This document shows, in pieces, positions 20,791 through 27,756 of a stretch of DNA of 27,756 nucleotides. The first letter of the stretch is position 1, and each line of letters opens with the position of its first letter. The DNA comes from a virus: IMG/VR virus record IMGVR_UViG_3300023184_000434, positions 1 through 27,756 of that record; one strand, 5' to 3'. The notes under the pieces were generated by a model, which searched no databases, had not been told where the DNA came from, and saw only the letters and a program-made list of their open reading frames with translations. The position numbers and the translations under genes are program-made.

Positions 20791-23282
20791 TGAAATTTTA
20801 CACACACTTCTCTAAACTTGGTAATCATATTCTTGTCCGTGGATATAACAACGGCAAGAAATTTATTGATAAAGTTGAGTACAATCCAACTCTATATTTA
20901 CCATCTAAAGATGGTGAGTATAGAACATTGGATGGTCAACCAGTTGCGCCTGTGTCACAAGGCACAATGCGTGATGCTATGGAGTTTATGAAACGTTATG
21001 AAGACGTTGATAACTTTAAAGTATATGGCTCAACAAACTTTCCCTACGTTTATATTAATGAAGCCTATCCAGGCAAAGTAGATTATGATCCGCAACAAAT
21101 TAAAATTGCAAATATTGACATTGAGGTTGGTTCTGAAAATGGTTTTCCTGAACCTGCATCTGCGAGTGAGCCAATTACTGCCATCACGTTTAAGATAGCA
21201 GGACACTTTTATGTGTTTGGTTGTGGCGACTTCAATAACTATCGTGATGATGTAACATACATTATGTGCCGTGATGAGAATAATCTTATCATGCGTTTCC
21301 TTGACATGTGGGAATCAACATCACCAGACATTGTGACTGGTTGGAACATTCAATTCTTTGATATTCCATATCTGCACAATCGCATCAATAAACTCATGGG
21401 CGAGAGTACTGCAAAACGTTTATCTCCATTCCGTAGAATTGGCGAACGTACAACTACAATTCATAACAAACAACAAACAGCATTTGACTTGGTAGGTATT
21501 GCTATTCTTGATTACATTGAATTGTACAAGAAGTTTACTTACTCACAACAAGAAAGTTTTAGTCTTAATCACATTGCGTTCCTTGAACTCGGTGAAAAGA
21601 AACTTGATTACTCTGAAGTCGAAAGTCTACATCAGTTGTACCGAACAAACTTTCAAAAGTTTATTGAGTATAACATCCATGACGTTGAACTTGTGGACCG
21701 TATTGATGCTAAGATGCAATTGATTGACATGGCACTTGCACTTGCATATGATGCTAAAGTTAATTACACCGATGTGTTCACGCAAGTACGTATGTGGGAT
21801 ACTTTGATTCACAACGAATTGATTGCAGACAATATTGTTGTGCCTCAAAATGTTCATACTGCAAAAGATGAACAGTATGCTGGCGCTTATGTGAAAGACC
21901 CAATCGTTGGTATGCACGAATGGGTTGTGTCGTTTGACTTGAACTCATTGTATCCACACTTAATTATGCAGTACAATGTTTCACCTGAAACAATTGTTGA
22001 AGGTCGCCATACAAGCGTCAGCATTGATGGTCTTTTGAGTGGTGACTATGAAGCGTCTACTCAATATTGTATGGCAGCCAATGGACACTATTTCAAGCGT
22101 GACAAGCAAGGCTTCTTGCCTGCTATGATGCAACGCATGTATGATGATCGGTCATTGTACAAAAAGAAAATGATTGAGTCTCAAAAGGCTTACGAAAAAG
22201 AAACAGACAAAGAACGTAAACGTGAAATAACAAATCAAATTTCAAAGTACAAGAATTTGCAACTTGCAAAGAAAGTGCAATTGAACTCCGCTTATGGCGC
22301 ACTTGGTAATCAATATTTTAGGTTCTTTGATATTCGACAAGCAGAGGCAATTACTCTGTCCGGTCAGTTGTCCATTCGATGGATTGAAATGAAGTTGAAT
22401 GGTTACCTAAACAAACTATTGAAAACTAAAGAGGTCGATTATGTTATCGCATCGGATACAGATTCTGTATACGTCAATCTTGGTCCGCTGGTACATATGG
22501 TCTACGGACAAAAGAGTGAAACGAAAGTTGAAACGATTGTTGATTTCGTCAACAAAGCGTGTATCGAAAAATTCGAACCATTCATCGACAAGTCATACCA
22601 AGAACTAGCAGACTACATGAATGCATTCGACCAGAAGATGCAGATGAAGCGTGAAGTCATTGCAAACAAAGGCATTTGGACTGCAAAGAAGCGATACATT
22701 CTAAACGTATATGACTCTGAAGGCGTTCGTTTCGCAGAGCCAAAGTTGAAGATGATGGGCATTGAAGCAGTTAAGTCTTCCACTCCTATGTCGTGTCGTG
22801 AGAAGATTAAAGAATCTTTGAAGATTGTGATGAATGGCAATGAACAAGAGTTCCAATCTTTCGTTGAAGCATTCAAACAAGAATTCAAAACTCTTCCATT
22901 TGAAGACATTGCATTTCCACGTGGTGTTAGTGACCTATCTAAATATATGGGTAGTACGGAACTATATTCAAAAGGCACACCTATGCATGTGCGTGGTGCG
23001 ATCATGTTTAATGCGTTTCTGAAAAAGTATAAACTGACTAAGAAGTATCAACTTATTCAAGATGGCGACAAGACTAAATTCTGTTACATGAAAGTTCCGA
23101 ATCCGATTCAAGAAAATGTATTTTCTATTTTAACTGTTTTGCCTAAAGAGTTTGGTGTAGAAAAATATATCGACTACGACACACAGTTTGATAAAGCATA
23201 TCTTGAACCATTAAAAACAATCGTAAACACAATCGGTTGGAAGACTGAACGTGTTTCTTCATTGGAGGGTTTTTTCGCATGA
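20790..23282 (+). CDS. 43: Family B DNA polymerase, gp43-like
   Basis: Replicative polymerase with a 3'-5' proofreading domain. Exonuclease residues: Exo I NIDIEV (Asp110, Glu112), Exo II NIQFFDIPYL (Asp191), Exo III YNIHDVELV (Asp298). Polymerase motifs: motif A SFDLNSLYPHL (Asp383), motif B KVQLNSAYGALGNQ (495-508), motif C IASDTDSVY with DTD at 556-558. All catalytic residues are present. At 830 residues it is shorter than T4 gp43 (898), as in cyanophages. The start is ATG 20790, overlapping the upstream stop by one base, with no visible ribosome binding site. Translation therefore probably depends on the small Sm-like gene, a likely control point. The stop overlaps the next gene (ATGA). 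Confidence 0.97.
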   Translation: MKFYTHFSKLGNHILVRGYNNGKKFIDKVEYNPTLYLPSKDGEYRTLDGQPVAPVSQGTMRDAMEFMKRYEDVDNFKVYGSTNFPYVYINEAYPGKVDYDPQQIKIANIDIEVGSENGFPEPASASEPITAITFKIAGHFYVFGCGDFNNYRDDVTYIMCRDENNLIMRFLDMWESTSPDIVTGWNIQFFDIPYLHNRINKLMGESTAKRLSPFRRIGERTTTIHNKQQTAFDLVGIAILDYIELYKKFTYSQQESFSLNHIAFLELGEKKLDYSEVESLHQLYRTNFQKFIEYNIHDVELVDRIDAKMQLIDMALALAYDAKVNYTDVFTQVRMWDTLIHNELIADNIVVPQNVHTAKDEQYAGAYVKDPIVGMHEWVVSFDLNSLYPHLIMQYNVSPETIVEGRHTSVSIDGLLSGDYEASTQYCMAANGHYFKRDKQGFLPAMMQRMYDDRSLYKKKMIESQKAYEKETDKERKREITNQISKYKNLQLAKKVQLNSAYGALGNQYFRFFDIRQAEAITLSGQLSIRWIEMKLNGYLNKLLKTKEVDYVIASDTDSVYVNLGPLVHMVYGQKSETKVETIVDFVNKACIEKFEPFIDKSYQELADYMNAFDQKMQMKREVIANKGIWTAKKRYILNVYDSEGVRFAEPKLKMMGIEAVKSSTPMSCREKIKESLKIVMNGNEQEFQSFVEAFKQEFKTLPFEDIAFPRGVSDLSKYMGSTELYSKGTPMHVRGAIMFNAFLKKYKLTKKYQLIQDGDKTKFCYMKVPNPIQENVFSILTVLPKEFGVEKYIDYDTQFDKAYLEPLKTIVNTIGWKTERVSSLEGFFA

Positions 23283-23683
23283 GCAGAATACCATCAGAAT
23301 ATCTAGCGTTTAGAAAAGAAGATGATTTTGGATTTAGTGCAGTTGATGAATCGACATTAACTAGAATCACAGACCCAAACACATTAGAAGATACAATTGC
23401 AGTTAAAGAAACAGTAGTGCAGTCTTCAGAATCTTTACAACGTGTAGAAGAAAAATTAGATGCAATGTTATCATTGTACAATCAAGGTAAACTTGGACTT
23501 GATGCAGAACGTCAGAACATGATAGCAGAAGTTAAAACTAATCTAAAAGAATTAGAACAGCTTATCATGCCTTTGCTTGTTAACTTAATGAAGAATCCAG
23601 AGAAAGAATATATCTACTGGCCTAATCGTACTGCAAAGATTCAAGAACAGATAGACAAAGTGTTATCGTTAACAAGAGGATAA
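23279..23683 (+). CDS. Unknown conserved helical phage protein (134 aa)
   Basis: Starts in an ATGA overlap with gene 43, with GGAGGG at 23264-23269. The N-terminal 40 residues look flexible. Residues 45-95 are a helical, coiled-coil-like stretch (SSESLQRVEEKLDAMLSLYN, then NLKELEQLI). The C-terminus has NPEKEYIYWPNRTAKIQEQI, a block I recall from unannotated proteins of T4-like phages. The YIYWPNR block is short and strongly patterned and could be a binding motif. Cotranscription with the polymerase suggests a replication- or morphogenesis-linked role, otherwise unknown. Confidence 0.75.
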   Translation: MSRIPSEYLAFRKEDDFGFSAVDESTLTRITDPNTLEDTIAVKETVVQSSESLQRVEEKLDAMLSLYNQGKLGLDAERQNMIAEVKTNLKELEQLIMPLLVNLMKNPEKEYIYWPNRTAKIQEQIDKVLSLTRG

Positions 23684-23686
23684 TCT

Positions 23687-24571
23687 ATGCTATTTGCTCT
23701 AATCACATTGCTGAGTGCATTTTCACTTTCTGCTATTGCCGCATACTATTCTGTTATTGGTCTAATGGCTATCTTTGCGGCTAGTCCAATTCCAATTGCA
23801 ATCATGGGTGGTGCGCTTGAGTTTTCTAAACTCATTGCCGCATCGTGGGCATACAAGAACTGGAAGATTGCGCCAAGATTTTTAAAATATTATTTCACGA
23901 TAGCGGTTGTGATTTTAATGTTCATCACATCATTGGGAATTTTTGGATATCTTTCTAAAGCACATAACGACCAAAACTTAGTAGGTGGTGATGTTCAGGC
24001 ACAGATTGCACTTATTGATGAGAAGATTAAAGTTGAAAAGGATAATATAGATGTTAATCGCAAAACGCTCAAACAGATGGATGAGGGTGTGGACCAAGTT
24101 ATGGTTCGCTCAAAAGATGAAAAGGGTGCAGAGAAAGCGGCAAGTCTACGCAAAGCCCAACAGGCAGAACGTAATCGCCTACTTAAAGAAATCGAAACAT
24201 ATAACAAGCGGATTTCGACTCTTAATGAAGAAAGATCACCTATCGCCGCTCAAGTTCGTAAAGTGGAAGCGGAAGTCGGTCCTATAAAATATATTGCGGC
24301 CTTAATATATGATGACGTTGATTCTAACGTACTAGATAAGTCTGTACGATTCGTTATTATTCTTTTGGTTCTTGTGTTTGATCCGATGGCAGTTTTACTT
24401 GTCATTGCAGGCAATTTTTCTTTGAGAGAAATTGAAAGAGAAAAGCGAGAAAAGTCGGGCGGATATGAAATTAATATTCCATCCGTAACTACTGTTGGAC
24501 CTGTTCCGATGAATAAGGATGAAGTTGTTAGCGCAAGAGAAATGTATCATAGAGATCAGGATTCAATGTGA
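23687..24571 (+). CDS. Membrane protein with long coiled coil (294 aa)
   Basis: ATG 23687 has AGAGGA six bases upstream. Predicted membrane segments lie at about residues 3-25, 28-50, 68-90 and 222-246, judged from runs of hydrophobic residues. Between the third and fourth, residues 100-205 form a charged coiled coil (VQAQIALIDEKIKVEKDN, then RKAQQAERNRLLKEIETYN). The C-terminal 45 residues are hydrophilic. The N-terminus could also be read as a signal anchor. Related T4-like phages carry similar unannotated membrane proteins. Possible roles include membrane anchoring of the replication apparatus, superinfection exclusion or lysis control; none is supported beyond topology. Confidence 0.8.
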   Translation: MLFALITLLSAFSLSAIAAYYSVIGLMAIFAASPIPIAIMGGALEFSKLIAASWAYKNWKIAPRFLKYYFTIAVVILMFITSLGIFGYLSKAHNDQNLVGGDVQAQIALIDEKIKVEKDNIDVNRKTLKQMDEGVDQVMVRSKDEKGAEKAASLRKAQQAERNRLLKEIETYNKRISTLNEERSPIAAQVRKVEAEVGPIKYIAALIYDDVDSNVLDKSVRFVIILLVLVFDPMAVLLVIAGNFSLREIEREKREKSGGYEINIPSVTTVGPVPMNKDEVVSAREMYHRDQDSM

Positions 24572-25179
24572 ATGAAATACAAGTTATTGAAAATTTAATT
24601 CCAAAAAAATTACAAGATGAAATCGAAGATTGGATTAAATCTGAAGAAGTAAATTGGAGATTCCTTCCCACTCCAGCACCAAATATTTTTTTAAATGATG
24701 CAAATATTTCTCACACATGGCAACTAACACATGCATTTTATATGCACGGAATACAAAACACATCGCCTAAATTTGTTCCTTTTATAATTCCAATAATATA
24801 TGGTATAAAATCATCCACCGGGTTTGATTTTAGAAAACGTATGGGTAAAATAAAAGCAAACACACTTTTTAAAAATGTTGATATCAATCATCATAATTAT
24901 AATGTACCACATGTGGATAACAACAATCCAAACTATAAAAGTCTTATATATTACATTAATGATAGTGACGGCGATACTTTTATTTTTAATGAAAAGACTG
25001 CCGAAATTAATGATACACAGCCAACTGAATCCAAATTAACTCTGGAACGCAGAGTTACGCCTAAAAAAGGTACTGCAATATTATTTGATTCGAATCGATA
25101 CCACGCAAGTTCTTCTCCAAAAAATACTGATAGGAGATTTATAATTAATTTTGTTTTTTCGGAGAAAGATTTAATATGA
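24568..25179 (+). CDS. 2OG-Fe(II) oxygenase, prolyl-4-hydroxylase-like (203 aa)
   Basis: Begins with GTG at 24568 in a GTGA overlap; a nearby ATG at 24572 is out of frame. The iron-binding HVD (His115, Asp117) is in NYNVPHVDNNNP, followed by SLIYYINDSDGDTFIF, a distal histidine in LFDSNRYHASSSP (His179) and an arginine in DRRFIINFVF (Arg189 or Arg190) that would bind 2-oxoglutarate. This is the P4H-type double-stranded beta helix. The N-terminal NLIPKKLQDEIEDWI is typical of phage oxygenases of this group. Substrate unknown. This segment is more AT-rich than the polymerase and has A-ending codons. Confidence 0.83.
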   Translation: MNEIQVIENLIPKKLQDEIEDWIKSEEVNWRFLPTPAPNIFLNDANISHTWQLTHAFYMHGIQNTSPKFVPFIIPIIYGIKSSTGFDFRKRMGKIKANTLFKNVDINHHNYNVPHVDNNNPNYKSLIYYINDSDGDTFIFNEKTAEINDTQPTESKLTLERRVTPKKGTAILFDSNRYHASSSPKNTDRRFIINFVFSEKDLI

Positions 25180-25256
25180 AATTTCTTGGCGAAGAATACG
25201 AAAATAAAGATTTTACCCGTAAACAGTATTGCATTGAGGACAGAATTGAGTTATAA
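25176..25256 (+). CDS. Tiny ORF (26 aa), coding status uncertain
   Basis: ATG 25176 overlaps the preceding stop (ATGA). GGAGA at 25161-25165 lies 10 bases upstream, somewhat far. The 26-residue frame is charged (MKFLGEEYENKDF, then CIEDRIEL) and ends at TAA 25254-25256, inside the -10 box of the uvsX promoter. It may be a real micro-protein or a remnant of a longer gene. Confidence 0.4.
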   Translation: MKFLGEEYENKDFTRKQYCIEDRIEL

Positions 25257-25257
25257 T
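25229..25257 (+). promoter_or_regulatory. Sigma-70-like promoter for uvsX
   Basis: A perfect -10, TATAAT (25252-25257), with TTGCAT (25229-25234) after a 17-base spacer. The -35 is only half matched. The leader to ATG 25293 is about 30 bases and includes AAAGGA at 25279-25284. Confidence 0.55.
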
Positions 25258-25292
25258 ATTTTATTAAACATATATCATAAAGGAAAAACACA

Positions 25293-26363
25293 ATGAGTAA
25301 TTTTTTTACAGACTTGGTGGATCAGTTAAAAGACGAAGACACTAAAATTTTATCTGATGGTGGCGCATCTGCTGAGTATAGTGGATGTATTGATACAGGT
25401 TCATATGCATTGAATGCTGTTCTATCAGGTAGCATCTATGGTGGTGTGCCTAACAATAAAGTGACTGCATTCGCTGGCGAATCGTCAACTGGTAAAACAT
25501 TTTTCGTGCTTGGTATTGTAAAACAATTCCTTGACGCAAATCCCGAAGGCGGTGTCATCTACTTTGATACCGAAGCCGCAGTTACAAAACAAATGATGGA
25601 ATCCCGTGGCGTTGACACTAAACGTGTTGTTATCTCCGAGCCTGATACTATTCAGAAGTTTCGTCATACTGCATTGCAAATCATTGAGAAATATCAAGCG
25701 CAACCAGAAGCGAAGCGCAAGCCAATGATGATGGTTCTTGACTCTCTTGGTCAGTTGTCTTCTACTAAAGAAATGGAAGATACTGCTGAAGGTAAAGAAA
25801 CAAAAGATATGACTAAGAGTGCTATTCTCAAAGCAACATTCCGTGTGTTGAATTTGAAACTTGCTAAGATTGGTGTCCCATTGCTTGTAACGAATCACGT
25901 TTATGATGTTGTTGGTGCGTACATCCCAACTAAAGAAATGTCTGGTGGTTCTGGTCTGAAGTATACGGCATCTACAATTGTTTATTTGTCTAAACGTAAA
26001 GACAAAGATGGTACAGAAGTTGTTGGTAATATCGTTCGTTGCAAGTTGCAGAAATCACGTTTGACTAAAGAAAATTCTCAAGTCGAAGTTAAGATTACGT
26101 ACAGCACAGGTCTTGACAGATACTTTGGCTTGCTTGATATTGCAGAGAAGTATGGCATCATTAAGAAAGTATCTACACGATACGAATTATCTAATGGCGT
26201 TAAAGTGTTTGGTAAAAACATTAACGAAGAGCCAGAAAAGTATTTCACCAAAGAAATCTTGGATCAAATTGATGAAGCATGTAAGAAAGAATTCTTGTAC
26301 GGACAAGAAAGTGATGGTGGCATTGTTGATGAAGAAGAAGTGGAGTTAGTCAATGAAGATTAA
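25293..26363 (+). CDS. uvsX: UvsX recombinase (RecA-like)
   Basis: Strand-exchange protein that starts recombination-dependent replication and repair, working with gp46/47 and the helicase encoded here. Walker A is GESSTGKT at residues 62-69, Walker B MMVLDSL with Asp150, and an ATP-loop glutamate lies in YFDTEAA (90-96). [13 protein letters not shown] matches the L2-like region. At 356 residues it is close to T4 UvsX (391). The C-terminus is acidic ([12 protein letters not shown]), as is usual for RecA-type tails. AAAGGA precedes ATG 25293 by eight bases. The stop overlaps the following gene by 11 bases. Confidence 0.95.
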   Translation: MSNFFTDLVDQLKDEDTKILSDGGASAEYSGCIDTGSYALNAVLSGSIYGGVPNNKVTAFAGESSTGKTFFVLGIVKQFLDANPEGGVIYFDTEAAVTKQMMESRGVDTKRVVISEPDTIQKFRHTALQIIEKYQAQPEAKRKPMMMVLDSLGQLSSTKEMEDTAEGKETKDMTKSAILKATFRVLNLKLAKIGVPLLVTNHVYDVVGAYIPTKEMSGGSGLKYTASTIVYLSKRKDKDGTEVVGNIVRCKLQKSRLTKENSQVEVKITYSTGLDRYFGLLDIAEKYGIIKKVSTRYELSNGVKVFGKNINEEPEKYFTKEILDQIDEACKKEFLYGQESDGGIVDEEEVELVNED

Positions 26364-26697
26364 TGAGGATTATGAAATCACCGAGCGTGACATAAGATAC
26401 AAAGACAAAGACGTTGTTGCATCCATTAAAATTAATTCTGGTAAATACAAAGGTATAGAATTTACTTTTGGTGAAATTAATTTTGCCGAAGAAGAAAATC
26501 CCGATGGAACGTATTCAATCGGCTTCAACTATGATATAATAGATGAAGAACACAAGGCTCTACAAGGTAATAGTGACTTTGAAGAAACCCTAGGTGAAAT
26601 TTTAAATGATCTTCTAAAACACTCATTAGAAGAAGCTGAGAAAAGGTATAAGAATGAACTTGGAACGAAAAATACTGAAACACCTGATATTGGATGA
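26353..26697 (+). CDS. Unknown acidic protein between uvsX and gene 41 (114 aa)
   Basis: ATG 26353 lies within the uvsX tail. The 114-residue protein is strongly acidic. The first 65 residues are strand-rich ([20 protein letters not shown]) and the last third is a helix, [20 protein letters not shown]. The last 44 bases overlap the helicase gene, so production is coupled to both uvsX and gp41. I recall a protein of this kind at this location in related phages but know no function. An adaptor of the recombination machinery is one possibility. Confidence 0.72.
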   Translation: MKINEDYEITERDIRYKDKDVVASIKINSGKYKGIEFTFGEINFAEEENPDGTYSIGFNYDIIDEEHKALQGNSDFEETLGEILNDLLKHSLEEAEKRYKNELGTKNTETPDIG

Positions 26698-27756
26698 AGA
26701 GTATACACGTAAGACACTACCATTCATTAGGGGCGAGTATTTTCAAGAGTCTTCAGAAAAACTATTGTTTACTGAGATTCAAAACTATGTAAATAAGTAC
26801 AACTCAATGCCAACGCAAGAAGCGTTGGTTATTGAGATTGACAAGAAAATCAATTTAACAGACGATCAGCACAAGAAAACAATTGCACTCGTTAAAGAAA
26901 TCACAATCGATCCTGAAGTATCAGACACCAAATGGTTGATTGATGCGACAGAAGATTTCTGTCAAGAAAAAGCAATCTATAATGGCATCATGCAGAGTAT
27001 TCAAATTCTGGATGATAAAAACAAAACAGAAAAACTTGATAAAGGTTCAATCCCTAAAATTCTAGCAGATGCTCTTTCGGTCTCTTTTGATAATCACGTT
27101 GGTCACGATTTTATTGATGACGCAGAAACACGCTATGACTTCTACCATAAAGTTGAAAAGCGTATCCCATTTGACCTTGACTACTTGAATAGAATCACTA
27201 AAGGTGGACTTGCAGAAAAGTCTTTGAACATTGTACTTGCTGGTACTGGTGTTGGTAAGTCATTGTTCATGTGTCATTGTGCGGCAGCCAATTTGACGAT
27301 GGGTAAGAACGTTCTCTACATTACAATGGAAATGGCTGAAGAGCGTATTGCAGAACGTATCGATGCTAACTTGATGAACGTTGAACTTGATAGGCTTGTT
27401 GGTATGCCTAAAGAAACATACTTGAAGAAAGTTGAAACTTTGCGTGAGAAGACTAAAGGCAAACTAATCATCAAAGAATATCCAACCGCTAGTGCAAACG
27501 TAAATCACTTCTCACATTTGTTGAATGAGTTGAAGTTGAAGCGTCAATTTATTCCTGATATCATCTACATCGACTATCTGAACATTTGTTCTTCCGCACG
27601 TATGAAGATGGGTTCTTCTATTAACTCATACACATACATTAAAGCAATTGCAGAAGAGTTGCGTGGACTTGCAGTTGAACATAAAGTGCCAGTTGTATCA
27701 GCAACACAAACAACACGAAGCGGTTATACAAACTCTGACGTTGGACTTGAAGATAC
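26654..27756 (+). CDS. 41: Replicative DNA helicase gp41-like (DnaB family), 3' end cut by window
   Basis: Hexameric 5'-3' helicase that unwinds DNA at the fork and binds primase gp61. ATG 26654 follows AAAAGG at 26641-26646, and the opening [17 protein letters not shown] aligns with the T4 gp41 start. Visible in 367 residues: the N-terminal domain, GHDFIDDAE (150-158), Walker A GTGVGKS (197-203), NVLYITMEMAEERIAERIDA (219-238), Walker B IIYIDYLN (303-310, Asp307), and the sensor SATQTTRSG (349-357). All match T4 gp41 order. About 100 residues, including the last motifs, lie beyond the right edge. Confidence 0.95.
   Translation, partial: MNLERKILKHLILDEEYTRKTLPFIRGEYFQESSEKLLFTEIQNYVNKYNSMPTQEALVIEIDKKINLTDDQHKKTIALVKEITIDPEVSDTKWLIDATEDFCQEKAIYNGIMQSIQILDDKNKTEKLDKGSIPKILADALSVSFDNHVGHDFIDDAETRYDFYHKVEKRIPFDLDYLNRITKGGLAEKSLNIVLAGTGVGKSLFMCHCAAANLTMGKNVLYITMEMAEERIAERIDANLMNVELDRLVGMPKETYLKKVETLREKTKGKLIIKEYPTASANVNHFSHLLNELKLKRQFIPDIIYIDYLNICSSARMKMGSSINSYTYIKAIAEELRGLAVEHKVPVVSATQTTRSGYTNSDVGLED

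Overview
This window looks like the DNA-replication core of a lytic, T4-like myovirus. Every recognisable gene is on the + strand. Genes are packed with ATGA/GTGA stop-start overlaps. The T4 order of hallmark genes is preserved: 47-46 (recombination nuclease), then 45-44-62-regA (sliding clamp, clamp loader, translational repressor), 43 (family B DNA polymerase), uvsX and 41 (replicative helicase, cut by the right edge). Composition is AT-rich. Peptide deformylase, Hsp20, a CobS-like AAA+ protein and several 2OG-Fe(II) oxygenases recall T4-like phages of aquatic bacteria such as cyanophages and pelagiphages. The near-consensus sigma-70 promoters, a short Ala/Lys-rich exported protein, and phasin-like and DUF3563-like proteins hint at a proteobacterial, possibly betaproteobacterial, host. 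The host assignment is inference.

Layout. (1) 1-3121: end of an unknown gene, a small unknown gene, gp47 and gp46. (2) 3118-9956: accessory genes in one near-continuous overlapping array: a 62-aa protein, peptide deformylase, unknown proteins, two zinc-knuckle proteins, a GNAT/aspartyl-hydroxylase-like fusion, a PLP enzyme, dCMP deaminase, a DNA methyltransferase and a second 2OG-Fe(II) oxygenase. (3) 9957-14310: an island wired separately. Three genes (OB-like protein, metalloprotease-motif/VWA protein, MoxR/CobS-like AAA+ ATPase) each have a strong sigma-70 promoter, and the block ends in a clear intrinsic terminator. (4) 14291-18227: a promoter embedded in that terminator drives a glycosyltransferase and a DUF3310 protein; an internal promoter precedes the clamp; then DsbA-like, gp44, gp62 and RegA. 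(5) 18229-20790: about 2.5 kb between regA and 43, which are adjacent in T4. It holds Dps, an exported 72-aa protein with a palindromic operator in its promoter, an HTH protein, a probable structured RNA behind an exact T4-type late promoter box (TATAAATA), a phasin-like protein, Hsp20, three small proteins and a terminator. (6) 20790-27756: DNA polymerase, an unknown protein, a membrane/coiled-coil protein, a third 2OG-Fe(II) oxygenase, a tiny ORF, UvsX with its own promoter, an unknown protein and gp41.

How it works together. gp43/44/62/45/41/UvsX/46/47 form the replication-recombination machine and RegA tunes its translation. dCMP deaminase feeds dUMP/dTMP synthesis, and the methyltransferase probably protects or marks phage DNA. 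Dps, Hsp20 and the phasin-like protein look like a stress or packaging-support cassette.

The best candidates for undescribed biology are the VWA-metalloprotease/AAA+ island with an apparently leaderless mRNA (10089-14310), the palindrome/HTH/structured-RNA segment (18663-19351), and the hydroxylase-fusion/PLP-enzyme pair (5162-7007). No tRNA, CRISPR array, insertion sequence or integrase was seen. The longest stretch without a gene is 9957-10149 (193 bases), which holds a promoter and weak hairpins.
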